Shown: positions 23,851-34,865 of the stretch, in pieces
How positions within the stretch are numbered: position 1 is the first letter of the stretch
Layout: the number at the start of each line of letters is the position of its first letter
DNA from: Tricholoma matsutake
Taxonomy: Eukaryota > Basidiomycota > Agaricomycetes > Agaricales > Tricholomataceae
Length of the DNA stretch: 64,000 nucleotides
Direction: 5' to 3'
Assembly: GCA_026075535.2 (NCBI GenBank)
Contig: AP026547.1
Coordinates: forward strand, 9,486,001 to 9,550,000
The notes under the pieces: model-generated
What the model saw: only the letters and a program-made list of their open reading frames with translations
Told to the model about the DNA's origin: nothing
Databases searched by the model: none
Program-made: the position numbers and the translations under genes

Positions 23851-24944
23851 GTCTGGGCGCGGTAATGGTGTTTGTGGTCTCGATAGCCAGTATCGAGTTC
23901 CCACGCCAGTATCGAGGCCGCGTTAGCCTACCACCTGCAATATATGCTATTCTGGGTCTGCCACTATGGAAGATGCTTCAGATATAATGTTAGTTGTGAT
24001 TGTCAGTTCCATTACTGCATGCACTCAGGTCTCCTTGATACCTCATCTTTTGCTTTTCATATTTGTTCTTGATCTGAAAGTCTTGGTGTCTCACTCTTCT
24101 CTCTCCCTATTCCTGGGGCCCATACTCGTGGCATTTCATCCCTGCACTCTAGATATTCCCACTGACAGATATTTTAATTCTCGAGCAACTGCAGTTATTC
24201 GGGTCTCCACATTTGTCGCGTGCACAGCCACACTATCAATGAGAATCTTGGGACTACCATATCTCCCCTGCCCTTGGCTCGTTTTCTATCATTTTTTTTT
24301 GCTTTCTAATTCGCATATAGAGTGGTTTACACTTACCTGCAATGATTAATCCCCATCTGTGATCCTTCATTTTAGAAATTCCATGCATCTTCAAGTTGGA
24401 AGCCCCTCTCAGATGTTCCTGTTGCACTGCAAGGACACCCAGAATCTATCTAGTTCTCTCTGATACTTAATATACTATAATATGCCTATACAGTGTGCTT
24501 GGTTCTGAGACATTGGATGCTCTCCTCATCCCAACCTCATCCTACTCTTACATTTTCCAGATTTCTTGCATTTTGACCTTCCTGTTACTCATCCATCCTT
24601 TACTTATCATTCCTGTGTTTATCCCACACTAATTACACTGAATACAGCTTCTCAATCCTACATTTCAATAGGTTTTTATCCATCTGCTAGTCCTGCAGGT
24701 GTGTGATGCTAGTGTATACTTTGCATTCAAGCTCTGTAGCCTATGCAAGCTAGAATAACAATTCTGTATTCCACAGGAAAAGCACAAATACATTCACCTA
24801 AAGTGACCCAACTCATTAAATGGTGAGATGTACAATTACTGCGAGGAGGTGAACAGAAAATTCTGTCGACCTTCCTTCCTTCCTTTTTTGGAATTTCCAT
24901 TTTGGGAATTTATTTAGGGTTGTCCACAAACACTGCTATCGAGC
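23851..24944. mobile_element. 1.09 kb insertion in the left arm, 9 bp target duplication
   Basis: CAGCCAACC occurs at 23842-23850 and again at 24945-24953, and removing one copy plus the intervening DNA restores colinearity with the right arm of the fold-back element. A 9 bp TSD is typical of Mutator-like elements. Near its two ends GTGTTTGTGG occurs in inverted orientation, but clean terminal repeats are not evident. The longest frame (23966-24349, hydrophobic) matches nothing known, so this is probably a non-autonomous element. Confidence 0.65.
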
Positions 24945-25044
24945 CAGCCAACCAAGCGATATGGTGTTTTTTAGATTTGGTCATCTCAGAGATCATTTGT
25001 CAGCTCTTGAAAAATACCCAAAAAATACCTTTACTTGTTATTTG

Positions 25045-25790
25045 CTTACTCGATTTGGGCAGTCATTGGAGCGAATGATTTGCTCGATGTTTTCTGACCA
25101 GAGCTGTAGAATATCAACCACATCAATCAGTACAGATGCAGGTAAGGTTGCAGAGGCAACATAGAAGGGGATTGTATCTGGAATTAGGTAGCACAGAGAG
25201 CCTACGTGAAGGTATTCCTTCCTGAATTCCCCCCATTCACTAATACAATGACCTTCATCAAATATGAAATTTAGAATACTGGAAGTGAACTTTGGTTTCT
25301 TCCATAGCTTCTCCACCTCCTCACTTGCAATGAGCAATTCAGGATTGATTACTACAACACAGTACTTCCCCTCTTTGATCTCCTACAGACTTGAAATCAG
25401 TATAAATGAGAGTGTTTGCAACATGACTTCACCTTGAATGTCTCTGGATTTGCATTGTTGTGACTAATGGCCACTGTGCTAAGGCCTGTGTTCTCCAGCA
25501 TTTCTCTGATTGCCAAGAAGATTCAGAGGTGTAACAACTATTGTCATCTTATCCATCCCATCTTCAAGGGCCATTAAGAGAGGAATCCAGAATGAAAGAG
25601 TTTTCCCTGCACCAGTTGCAGCACACCCAATGACATCCTTCCCAGCATACAACATGAGAGCAATTTTAATTTACATCCAGCAGGGACACTTCTTGAACTT
25701 TTGCTGGACCAGCTTATGGATATCTTTGATGCTCCAAGAATGTGCAGCCATGTGTTTTAGAGTTTTAAGAGTGACTTCAGAGTGATGTTT
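25045..25790 (-). pseudogene. RecQ-like ATP-dependent helicase fragment
   Basis: Minus-strand sequence of the repeated helicase family common in Agaricomycete genomes. Reading from 25790: SWSIKDIHKLVQQKFKKCPC, a stop, then GKDVIGCAATGAGKTLSFWI (Walker A GAGKT), MALEDGMDKMTIVVTPLNLL, a damaged stretch with a frame change, then FIFDEGHCISEWGEFRKEYL (Walker B DEGH) and FYVASATLPA (motif III SAT). It ends near RSNDCPN at the left arm. Motifs IV-VI are absent, so it holds only the first RecA domain and cannot be a working helicase. Confidence 0.75.
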
Positions 25791-26002
25791 ATGGCTACCA
25801 AATTGAGTAAGTGAATAACAAGTAAAGGTATTTTTTGGGTATTTTTTGAGGGCTGACAAATGATCTCCAAGATGACTGAATCTAAAAAACACCAGCCTCT
25901 CCATTGCTTGGTTGGTTGTGATCATTGAGTTTGGTCTTATTTATTTTGTTCATGTTTGTACAAATCTTACATAACATGCTGTACTGGGATAAAGCAACCT
26001 TC

Positions 26003-26401
26003 TGTTAGGAAACAGCCCCATTACCTAATAAAATTTCATTTTATTTTATTATGTTGAATTATGCTACATTACGCTGAATGATGCTACACTTTGATAGCAT
26101 GAGAATTTTATTTTGCATGCATCAATATGTATGCATGTGTATGACCATGTTGGTAACAACAATGTACAATATATGTAACATAGTATATAAACCCTAAATA
26201 TACACCTAGGGGACCAGGGGTGTTCTCTTAGGTATTCCACCTACACTTGTGGTGTGAAACACCTTTCTCAACAAACTCATTTATTGATAACCCCTTGCAT
26301 CAGAACCATCAATTCCCCCATCATGTGCATGCATTATGCCCCCTTCTTGTAGAGAGAACCCGCACGGTCTTAGCTAGCAGATAGTGGGTGTCACTCTAAC
26401 A
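26003..26401 (+). repeat. Gypsy-1 5' LTR (399 bp)
   Basis: Begins TGTTAGGAAAC and ends CACTCTAACA, with matching inverted TGTTAG/CTAACA tips. Homologous along its length to the Gypsy-2 LTRs at 41388 and 54510. Confidence 0.9.
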
Positions 26402-26759
26402 GAAGAACACAACTTCCCATATCAGTGCACCTTCTCTTACTTGCGCATACATCATTGTTTCACTGCACCACATCTGATTACTCATCCTTTCAGCATGAGC
26501 CAGAAGTACTTGTATATATGTAATCTACCTTTTCTTTTGTAAGCTGATGCCAGGCCTCGCCTTACATTGCGACTGCCAGTGATTGAGGGGCAGTGCTCAT
26601 TATTAAGACAGCTGCAACCAGACAATTGATTGGATCTGTTTTAGTCACGATTTACATTACTCTATTCAGACAACTATTTTAGTTACAAGCCAAATTCAGT
26701 ATTATCCCTGAGATCAGGCACCTTAGCTGAAGAAGTGATTCATCACAGATCTACCTGTT

Positions 26760-27860
26760 ATGTCCAAACCCTCAACTTTTGATTCCAGTCCTAATCCCAT
26801 TCCCACACCAGTGCTAGAGGTGAAAATTGATGCACTTATGGCACAAATGTCACAATTAGTGTCAGTGTTGGCAGCATCACAGCCCAGACCAGCAGAAGTA
26901 CAGCCAGAGATGACAGGAGATAGAGATGATGAGATGGAGGAGATGGTGGAGTGGATGTCACAGGATGATGTGCAGGCGGCAGAGAAATCTGGAAATGGAA
27001 AAGTGTGCTTACCTAAGTACATGCCCCTGCAAATCTTTGATGGTACCATGGAGAATACAAAATCTTTTATAAGCTCTACAGTATTATACATCCATGGGAA
27101 GAAGCCAGAGTTTTGTACAGCCAAGTCTAGGATTATGTTTGCTCTCTCATACATTCAGGGGGGGAAAGCACAGTCCTGGAGAAATGAGGCTATTAATCAA
27201 ATTGCCATGGGAAATAAACCATTTGCAACCTTCAAGGAATTTCTGGAGAGATTGGAGGCACAGTTTGGGGACCCTAATCCAAAGGTGACAGCCAATGCCA
27301 AATTAAAAACCATGCACCAAGGTTCCCTAACAGCGGATGAATTTATTTTGCAGTTCAAAGCAGAAGCTTCACAGATGGATATGGGAGAAGTGGTGTTGGT
27401 AGAATTTTTGAAAGCAGGATTAGATCCCTCTTTATTCAAGTCTATCTACTGACTACCTTCTATGCCAGAGAAGTTGGATGAGTGGTATAATTGGGCGATG
27501 CACCTTGATTGGCAATATTGGCAGGAACAGGCAGAATTGAACTTGATGTACAGAAGTAGTAAATTTGGAAAGCTGTCAGGAGGAAAGTCCGAGAAAGGAA
27601 AGGCACCTCAGGTGCAAACTCTGAGGGCACAGCCACTGGTCATGGCAGTGACACCTATAGTTACGGAGTCAGCAGCACCAGCAGATGCAATGGAGGTTGA
27701 CCAAGCAGGGAGATGAGCCCCACTTAAATGTTTTAACTGTGGGCAGTTAGGACACATTGCTAGGAGTTGTAGGCAGAAAAGAAAGATTAGGGAAGCTACA
27801 ATCGAGGAAGTGAAGCCAGAGGAAGGCAGGCAGAAGAATTTTGTGGAAGAGTCCCAGTGA
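26760..27860 (+). pseudogene. Gypsy-1 gag
   Basis: Starts MSKPSTFDSSPNPIP. The capsid-like region contains CLPKYMPLQIFDGTMENTKS, MFALSYIQGGKAQSW, FKEFLERLEAQFGDPNP and DEFILQFKAEASQMD. In-frame TGAs at about 27450 and 27714 are CGA-derived: the first is CTGACT where Gypsy-2 has CCAACT. After the second stop the zinc knuckle CFNCGQLGHIARSC follows. The frame ends EESQ-TGA at 27858-27860, where pol overlaps in the -1 frame. Confidence 0.8.
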
Positions 27861-28640
27861 AGGTTTCCCCATTGGTGACCCAGAATTGTTACAATGTATT
27901 AGTATCTGAGGAAACCCAGAGCAAAGCAGAAAAGGAAATTGAGGAGGAGTACAACCATTGCAAATCACATGACAAAGAAAATTGTCAAGTGCCATTTCCA
28001 AAAACCCCTAAATTCTTTATTTGCTCTGTGCAAATAGAACCCAAAATCACCTTGACTGTGGGATTGAAGACAGTGGACATGCATGCAGTGATTGATGTGG
28101 AGGTGTTGCTCAATAGTGGTGCTACAGGATCATTTATTAATCAATCCTTAATTACTGGAAATGGTATTAGCACATGCAAGCTGGCACAACCTATAAGGTG
28201 TACAATATCGATGGAACAGTTAATCATGGAGGAACTATCAAGGAGGAGGTGACCATGGTACTAAAGTATCAGGAGCATCAGGAATGAGCCATATTTGAAA
28301 TGTGCAATCTTGGGAAAACCAATCTAATAATTGGATGTCCATGGTTATGGAAGCATAATCCTGAAATTGATTGGAAAACTGGGAAAGTACAAATGACTCA
28401 TTGCCCTAAGGAATGTAATGTGTATGGGAGGAAGATGAAGAAGGAGAAAAGGAAAAAGAAAGAGAAAGAACATCCGAGGAAGTATTCTGTTATGATGGAG
28501 GAAGTGGAGGATGAGGAAATGCCAAATGGGGAAGTTCTGATCATGATTGAAAAGGAAGAGCAGAAGCAAACCTTTAGAGCAATTTGTGGAGGACAGCCAT
28601 GGGACAAGAATATTGTGAAGGTGGAGAAGCCAGTGGAGGA
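27857..28640 (+). pseudogene. Gypsy-1 pol, 5' part (protease)
   Basis: Begins VKVSPLVTQNCYNVL overlapping the gag stop. The aspartic protease motif is LLNSGATGSF, where Gypsy-2 has LLDSGATG; loss of the Asp kills the site. A frame break occurs near 28200, and LIIGCPWLWKHNPEIDWKTG marks the protease C-terminal region. It is interrupted by Copia after GAGGA at 28640 and resumes at 34866. Confidence 0.8.
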
Positions 28641-28973
28641 TATCGCAGTGGCAGGGTAACCAGAACAAGAAGCTGAGAAGAATAAGGTAGTCAACCTCAG
28701 TGGTGGTAAAACACTGTGTATTGAGTAGTAGTACCTGAGAAGAATAAGGTAGTACTACTACAAGTAAGTAGGAGATATAATGAAGTAAGGTAAACAGGAC
28801 TTACACCTCAGTGGTGGTAAAACACTGAGGTGTTGAGATACGACTATTGGTGTTACATAGTAACAAGAATAGGGGTAGGCAATAAGTCAATGATAGAAAT
28901 AATACAATGTGATGAAGAATAAATGAAGTACTGGGTATGATGGGCATCACAGGGACACTCAAATATGATGACA
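28641..28973 (-). repeat. Copia LTR, 3' copy (333 bp)
   Basis: On the minus strand begins TGTCATCATATTTGAGTG and ends CACTGCGATA. Differs from the other LTR at about ten sites by eye. Several of these differences are TG in one copy and CA in the other, implying an ancestral CG. Confidence 0.9.
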
Positions 28974-28997
28974 CTCCCCCTTGAGATGGATGTGGGC

Positions 28998-31900
28998 TCA
29001 GAACATTCCAAGGAGACTGCAGAACTTCTTGAACTTGAAATGGGTGAGCAGCTTCATGAAAATGTCTGTGATCATGTTGTCTGTAGGGCAATATTGCAAT
29101 GTGATATGACTGTGGGAGACAGTTTGGCAGATAAAATGAAAATGAACATCAATATGTTTGGTGCAGCCATGGAATGTGGAGTCCTTGGATAGACAGATGG
29201 CACCCTGGTTATTACAATGAAGAGTAGTAGGGACTGTAAAAGAAAAAATAGAAGAAAGTTCAGTAAGTAATTTATGAATCCAAATGATATCCTTTGAAGA
29301 ATGGGTGAGGGCAACATATTTGGCCTCTGTGCTAGAAAGAGTAATGATCAGTTGTTTCTTTGAGCTCCAGGAAACAGCTCCTATACCAACAAAGAAGACA
29401 AAACCAGAAATAGAGTGATGGTGGATCTGTGAAGCCCAATCCACATCCGAATACCCAGCAATAGCAGAATGAGAACCCCCAAGAATAAGTTTGAAATCCT
29501 TCTTGCCAGAGAGATAACAAAAAATTTGAGTTACTGCTTGAAGATGGGTCATGTGAGGTGCATCGAGGTATTGGGAAAGAGTGGAAACTGCAAATGCGAT
29601 ATCTGGATGTGTCATGATGGTGGCATACATGAGGCAACCAATCATTTCATGATATTTGGTTTTCTCGGCAGAAGTAAGTAGAGTGGGTGAAAGGTGGGGT
29701 GAATTGGGGTTGAGATTGAGTCCTACCTCCATCGGGGTGACAGCTGTGCAAGCATTCTCAAGGCCAAAATGGCCAAGTATCTGTTTGATATAAGCTTGCT
29801 GTCCAAGTGAAAATGTACGGATGGTGGTGTTTCAAGTGATGCTGACTCCAAGTAGCCAGTTAATGGGTCCGAGGTCTGATATTTTGAAGCATTTTGGAAG
29901 TTGCTTCTGAATCAGATTGTTAGCGCTCTTGGTGGAATCGGCAATTACAGTAAAATTGTCGGTAGCAGCGGCAACAATTGTGTACTTGTTACTGTCAAAT
30001 TTGTGGAACACAGCCTCATCTGCAATGGAAACCAAATACCCAAGATCAGTGAAAAACTTCTTCACCTCCATATACCAATCATGAGCTCCCTGTTTTGACC
30101 TGTAAACTGATACGAGTCACTTGCAGACTACATTAGGATTGTTTTTGAGTTCCAGCAGTAATTCGCAGAATTGACTGTATTTGGGAGGAAGTTTGGAGTA
30201 TAGGGTGATGTTGTCTTGTAGGCAGGAGTTGAGGTATGCATTCTTCACATCACAGTGATGGATGGCAGCACCTTTCTGAGCTGCAAACGACAGGAGGATT
30301 CGGAGTGTGGGTGCACAAACAGTTGGAGCAAATGTTTCAATGTAATCAACACCAAATTGTTGTTTGAAGCCTTTGATGATGAGACGGGCCTTGTAATGAA
30401 CAATATTCCCTGTCTCATTACGTTTGCGGTGATAGGTCCACTGTGTGCTCTAAGCTCTGGGAACATCTCCAGAGGCATCAACACATCAACATGCATGCTC
30501 CCAACCCCTATGAACCCTGTGAGACCACTCCAAAACTACTTTGATCAACTTTGATCGATTTCAAACGATCTCGAATGATCTCGAACAACTTTGAATGACT
30601 TGGAACGACTTCGCAGCACTTTGAACACCTTTGGCCACTGCACACCTATCGCACCGCCCTTCGGATACACACAGCACACCTTGTAAGAGTTAGTGTGTCG
30701 CATATTGAGCACCACCGGATATGAGGAGACACAACGACACGATTTTAGGACGTGATTGTGGTGCTTTGACATCTTGATGATATATTGGATCAATGGGGAC
30801 AGGTACCAGTGAGAAATCATGCCTCTAGACATTTCCCTTCTTATCTTCTTTCATTTATTCTATGATTTGCAAAGATTCTCTATTGTTTTATATCTTGCCT
30901 CATGTATTCCTCATGTTTTATTTCCTTTTTAGTATCACTTCTCCCAAACATATATAGCCTTGTACTAGCTACTTAGAAAAACAGAATACATTGTCCTCTC
31001 ACACCAATTGTCTGATTTAAGAGCCATTCTCTTGAGTCCAAGTGTCTCGACTTAGTCTTGAAATTCAGTGTTTTATGCTGAATTTCCTTGAACTCCTCAT
31101 ACTAGCTTCTTGAAACCATCACATATTGTCTATCCTCTCTTGATGCCTTTCTACATCTTTATAGTCTATCCTCAGCCACTGTCGAAAGCATCTTCATCTT
31201 CTATAAGGGCCTTCGAACTTCTTTGAACATTATCGCACCTCTTCAAACTTCTTTGAACATCATCGGACCTCTTTGCACACTCTTCGAACTTTATTACACT
31301 CTTTGCACACTCCCAAACTTCATTAAAATTCCCTCAAACACTATTGCAGCACTTTGTACACTCTCAATCATTATCGAATTTCTCTCGAACATCATCGCAA
31401 CTCTTCAAATACTTTTGAACCTCATTGGACTTCATTGCACACCCTCTAGAGTTGTTTTCATACCCTTGGTTTACAGTGGTGATATTTAGTACCACCTTGC
31501 AACCTTCCTCTAACTAGTGTTATACCATTTGAGCCTTTATTGTGGGTTTTGTTTGGGTTTCCTGGTCGAGTATCATCAGCAGCGAAAGACATAGTGGCTA
31601 GGAATGATATTTGCATCGTGAGGTGGAATGACAGGGATCCAGGCATTGACTTTCTCTATTTGGACAAGCTCTGCATCAATCGCATCAGTCCAGGCTGAAT
31701 GTTCATTGCCACCTAAAGCCTCTGTCAAAGATGGTTCATCTTCACTTATCACCATTGCCTGCTCCATTACTTTCCCAAACCACTCAGTTTCATCAATATT
31801 CAGTTCTACTCCCTCTGGTTCCAACAAACCTTTTGCTTCAAGCATGAAAGCTCTCTCCAAATCAGCAACTCCAGCATTAGTGTGTGATGTGGCAATGCAT

Positions 31901-34505
31901 TGGTGTTTTCCGTGGCTGTATCCTGTTTCTTCAAATTGTGGAAGGCCTTGAAGAAGTGAGTTTTGCCTTATGGATCATTGGTGTGGGGCTGGTATACTCT
32001 GATTTGTCTTTGCAACATCAGAAGGAACATTGGTGGCATTTTCGATATTTTCAGGTTCAGGCGTCTCATTTGGCATGTTTTTGACAGGTGGTAAGGGTTC
32101 TGGAATGATTTGAGAGGTGTTGGATAGCTGAGGAAGGTCTGAATTGGTAAATATCTCATACTCCCCTTCAATTGGAACCTCTTCAGGCTCTAAGGCCTTG
32201 TTCTCATTGAAGTACACATTCCTCTCAATACTGACTCTGTTCTTTCCTGATACCCTTTCAACTCATTGTCAATGCCCACGAAATGACCCTCCTTGGCCCT
32301 CGGCTTGAGTTTCCCTGCATGAAGTCACTTCACCCATGCTTTAGTGCCCCAAGCACATACAGCCAACAAATCCGGCTTCTCTCCAGTTCCCATCTCATGT
32401 GGTGTCTTCATCTCAGGAAGCACACAAGAGGGTATGCAGTTATGGATCCACACATGGTGACAGACTGCTTTTTCCCACAGGTTTTTAGGCAATCCTGCAG
32501 CTTCCATCATGGCTCAGGCACCTTCAATATGTGTTCGGTTGGCATGTTCAGCAGCACCGTTGGATGATGGGGAGTCATGAACAGTTAAGTGGCGAACAGT
32601 GCCTGGATTTTTGAGGTGTTTGGTAAACTCTTTGCTAGTGAATTCACCACCTCAATCGCAACCGAAAATATGTATTGGTGCGTTCCTTTGGAGTTTAACC
32701 CAAGCTTCATACTTCTTGTACTCCCCAAAGGTCTCCGACTTCTGCCTCAAGAAGTGAGCATCCTCCTCATGGCTATGAAGATCCTGGAATAGCAGGTAGA
32801 AACATTTTCCCCCTATGGATTGAGCTGAGGCTGGACCCCAGACATTGGATACAACTTTATCTCCATAGGTCTTGTGTTCAGTTTTGCTCTCCTTTGGAAA
32901 TGGCTTACATGTTGCCTTTGCTTTGATACAGGCTTCACAAAATTCTGGCTTTGATCACATGTCAATATTAATGCCGGTTACCATCCCCATTTCAACCATA
33001 CACCATAAGTCATCATGATTGACATGCCACATCCATTGATGAAGCTCACTAATTGAGATTTGTTTGACAGCAGCACTTGTGACATGTGTATCCAGTGAAA
33101 CAGGAAAGTTACTGATACAATACAACCCTTGAACTTTGGGAATGCAACCAATGATGTTCAACTTTGGGCTACAAATAACGCAGGTACCCCCTTTAATAAA
33201 AAGTGAATATCCAGCTCAATCGACACAAGACACAGACATCAGGGTGAATGCCATATGTAGTGAGTAGTATGCATTCTTCAAGGTAATTGGGGTTGGTTTC
33301 TGATCCCTGTTTGGTAGCTCAACCTGAATATCCCCTTTGCCAAGCACACTGAATGTACGTCCATCTGCAGCTCTTATAGGCTCAGGGTTAACAAGTTCCT
33401 GATAATTTAGGAACTTTGAGTGATCAGGAGAGAAGTGACAGCTGGCACTGCTATCGAAGATTGTTCCAGCATGGTTGGAGATTGCATGGGCTTTGGAGTG
33501 AGAATCTGAGGTGCATATGAGGGCTGTTGGATCATTGGGGACATTATAGCTAAGCATAGCATAATCCTCTGGCTCATCGCTTGTAGGAGTACTCTCTGCA
33601 ATGCTGGTGCTAGTTTGTTTACCACCTGCCTTCCACCAATCAGGAGCCTGACCCTCTTTTCCTCCCCCTTTTGACCAGCACTGGTCCTTTGTGTGTCTGT
33701 GTCGACCACAGTTTGTGTTCATGCACAGGATGTCATTCTTCAAAGACTTGAACTTGGACTTGTTCTTTCTGTCTTTGGCCTTTGATGTAGCTGCCAGCAT
33801 TGCAGCATTAGACTTATTGATACTGTCCTTGATTTTGGCTGATGTTGCCTCTTCAGTAAGATGCCAGATCACATCAGTAGGGGTGAGTTTCTTCCCTGTT
33901 TGACGAGCCATAGCACTGAGAGTTGTAAACAGGGTTTGGAAGGATGGTGTGAGTGAGACTGAGGTGCGAAGGTAAGATACAAAGGACTCATTGGATACTG
34001 GTGTATTCATCTTGGCTAACCGTTCCCTCAGTTCTGTCATCTTTGCAATGTGATCCCTCATACTCTCCCCCTCAGCATAGCGAGTGTTCTGAAGTTGCAT
34101 AAGGAGATTGGTTTCATACAGGCTGCCTTTGTTGGCATGGATGGACACAACCTTCTTCCACATGGATGCAGCATCAGACTCATTCTTGACCTGGAGGAAT
34201 GTGGTCTTGTCAACAGTCCTGTAAATGACCTCACAAACGGCTGCCTGCATCTGATTGTAGCTATCCTGTGCTTCCTTGTGCTTCTCGACTTCTTCATCAG
34301 TAAGTGGAGCTAGGGAATTCCATTTGTAGAAACTCCCATTGTGTTCATCAAGTGCTTCTGGTTTGTGTGCAGTATCCAGAACATGTCAATGCAGTCCCTT
34401 AGAGGTGAGGTAGTTCAAAATGTGCTTGGAGTATGTTGCCCAATTAGTGCTGTCACCTCGAAGTTTAGGAAGGGATAAAACTTGGTTATTGGAAGTTGAA
34501 GACAT
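28998..34505 (-). pseudogene. Copia gag-pol, inactivated
   Basis: From the ATG at 34505 (MSSTSNNQVLSLPKLRGDS), a UBN2-type gag with an early TGA after SKGLH. Then MQAAVCEVIYRTVDKTTFL to 33216, with the knuckle CMNTNCGRHRHTKDQC and protease IFDSSASCHFSP (the family usually has DSGAS). The integrase zone is fragmentary (about 33161-31860: LHQWMWHVNHDDLWCMVEMG; AGLPKNLWEKAVCHHVWIH). RT starts at about 31770 (ALGGNEHSAWTDAIDAELVQ), is cut at 31582 by an insertion, and resumes at 30429 (RNETGNIVHYKARLIIKGFK). Its catalytic segment reads ATDNFTVIADS where relatives have TDD. RNase H 29732-28998 retains SSTEAKYVALTHSSKDIIWI. Many stops: non-functional. Confidence 0.85.
30430..31581 (-). mobile_element. 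Solo-LTR-like insertion inside Copia RT (~1.15 kb)
   Basis: It separates RT residues SHYVFR from KRNETGNIV, which should be adjacent. On the minus strand it begins TGCTGATGATACTCGACC and ends GACCTATCA, i.e. TG...CA ends as in an LTR. It has no coding capacity and is filled with degenerate TCGAACTT/ACATCATCG-type repeats (31200-31440). The flanking bases share only CGC, so the TSD is not convincing. A solo LTR of a larger retroelement is the best reading. Confidence 0.6.
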
Positions 34506-34533
34506 GTCAGATATATCTGCAGGGCCCATAACC

Positions 34534-34865
34534 TATCGCAGTGGCAGGGTAACCAGAACAAGAAGCTGAGAAGAATAAGGTAGTAACCTCAGTGGTGGTA
34601 AAACACTGTGTATTGAGTAGTAGTACCTGAGAAGAATAAGGTAGTACTACTACAAGTAAGTAGGGGATATAATGAAGTAAGGTAAACAGGACTTACACCT
34701 CAGTGGTGGTAAAACACTGAGGTGTTGAGATATGACTATTGGTGTTACATAGTAATGAGAATAGGGGTAGGCAATAAGTAAATGATAGAAATAATACAAC
34801 GTGATGAAGAATAAATGAAGTACCAGGTATGATGGGAATCACAGGGACACTCAAATATGATGACA
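34534..34865 (-). repeat. Copia LTR, 5' copy (332 bp)
   Basis: Direct copy of 28641-28973. Contains two internal repeats of GAGAAGAATAAGGTAGT and of CCTCAGTGGTGGTAAAACAC. Confidence 0.9.

Larger units (their letters stand above)
23761..26001. mobile_element. Fold-back (long inverted repeat) element carrying a helicase fragment
   Basis: The right arm 25798-26001 (204 bp) is an inverted copy of two left segments: 23761-23850 (starting AAGGTTGCTTTATCAGTACA) and 24954-25058 (ending TTACTCGATTTGG). Joined across the inserted DNA between them, the left segments make a continuous ~195 bp arm colinear with the right arm. Between the arms lie ~740 bp of RecQ-like helicase sequence on the minus strand. 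Without the insertion the element is about 1.14 kb. Its right outer edge touches the 5' LTR of Gypsy-1 (26003) directly, so a TSD cannot be tested on that side. The superfamily is unassigned. Confidence 0.75.
28641..34865 (-). mobile_element. Ty1/Copia retrotransposon inserted in Gypsy-1, TSD GAGGA
   Basis: Two direct LTRs (28641-28973 and 34534-34865) bound a minus-strand Copia interior. GAGGA at 28636-28640 and 34866-34870 is the 5 bp TSD, and removing the element restores Gypsy-1 pol (compare Gypsy-2 at 51450-51475). The interior order on the minus strand is gag, protease, integrase, RT, RNase H, the Copia order. The interior is broken by a solo-LTR-like insertion and many stops. The first internal bases on the minus strand, GGTTATGGGCCC, are a candidate primer-binding site. 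Confidence 0.92.

Noticed and set aside
23851..24944. Solo LTR as identity of the insertion
   Set aside because: The 9 bp duplication and the absence of TG...CA ends do not fit an LTR element.
29831..30496. Independent plus-strand genes in the Copia region
   Set aside because: They are antisense shadows of the Copia RT reading frame on the minus strand.
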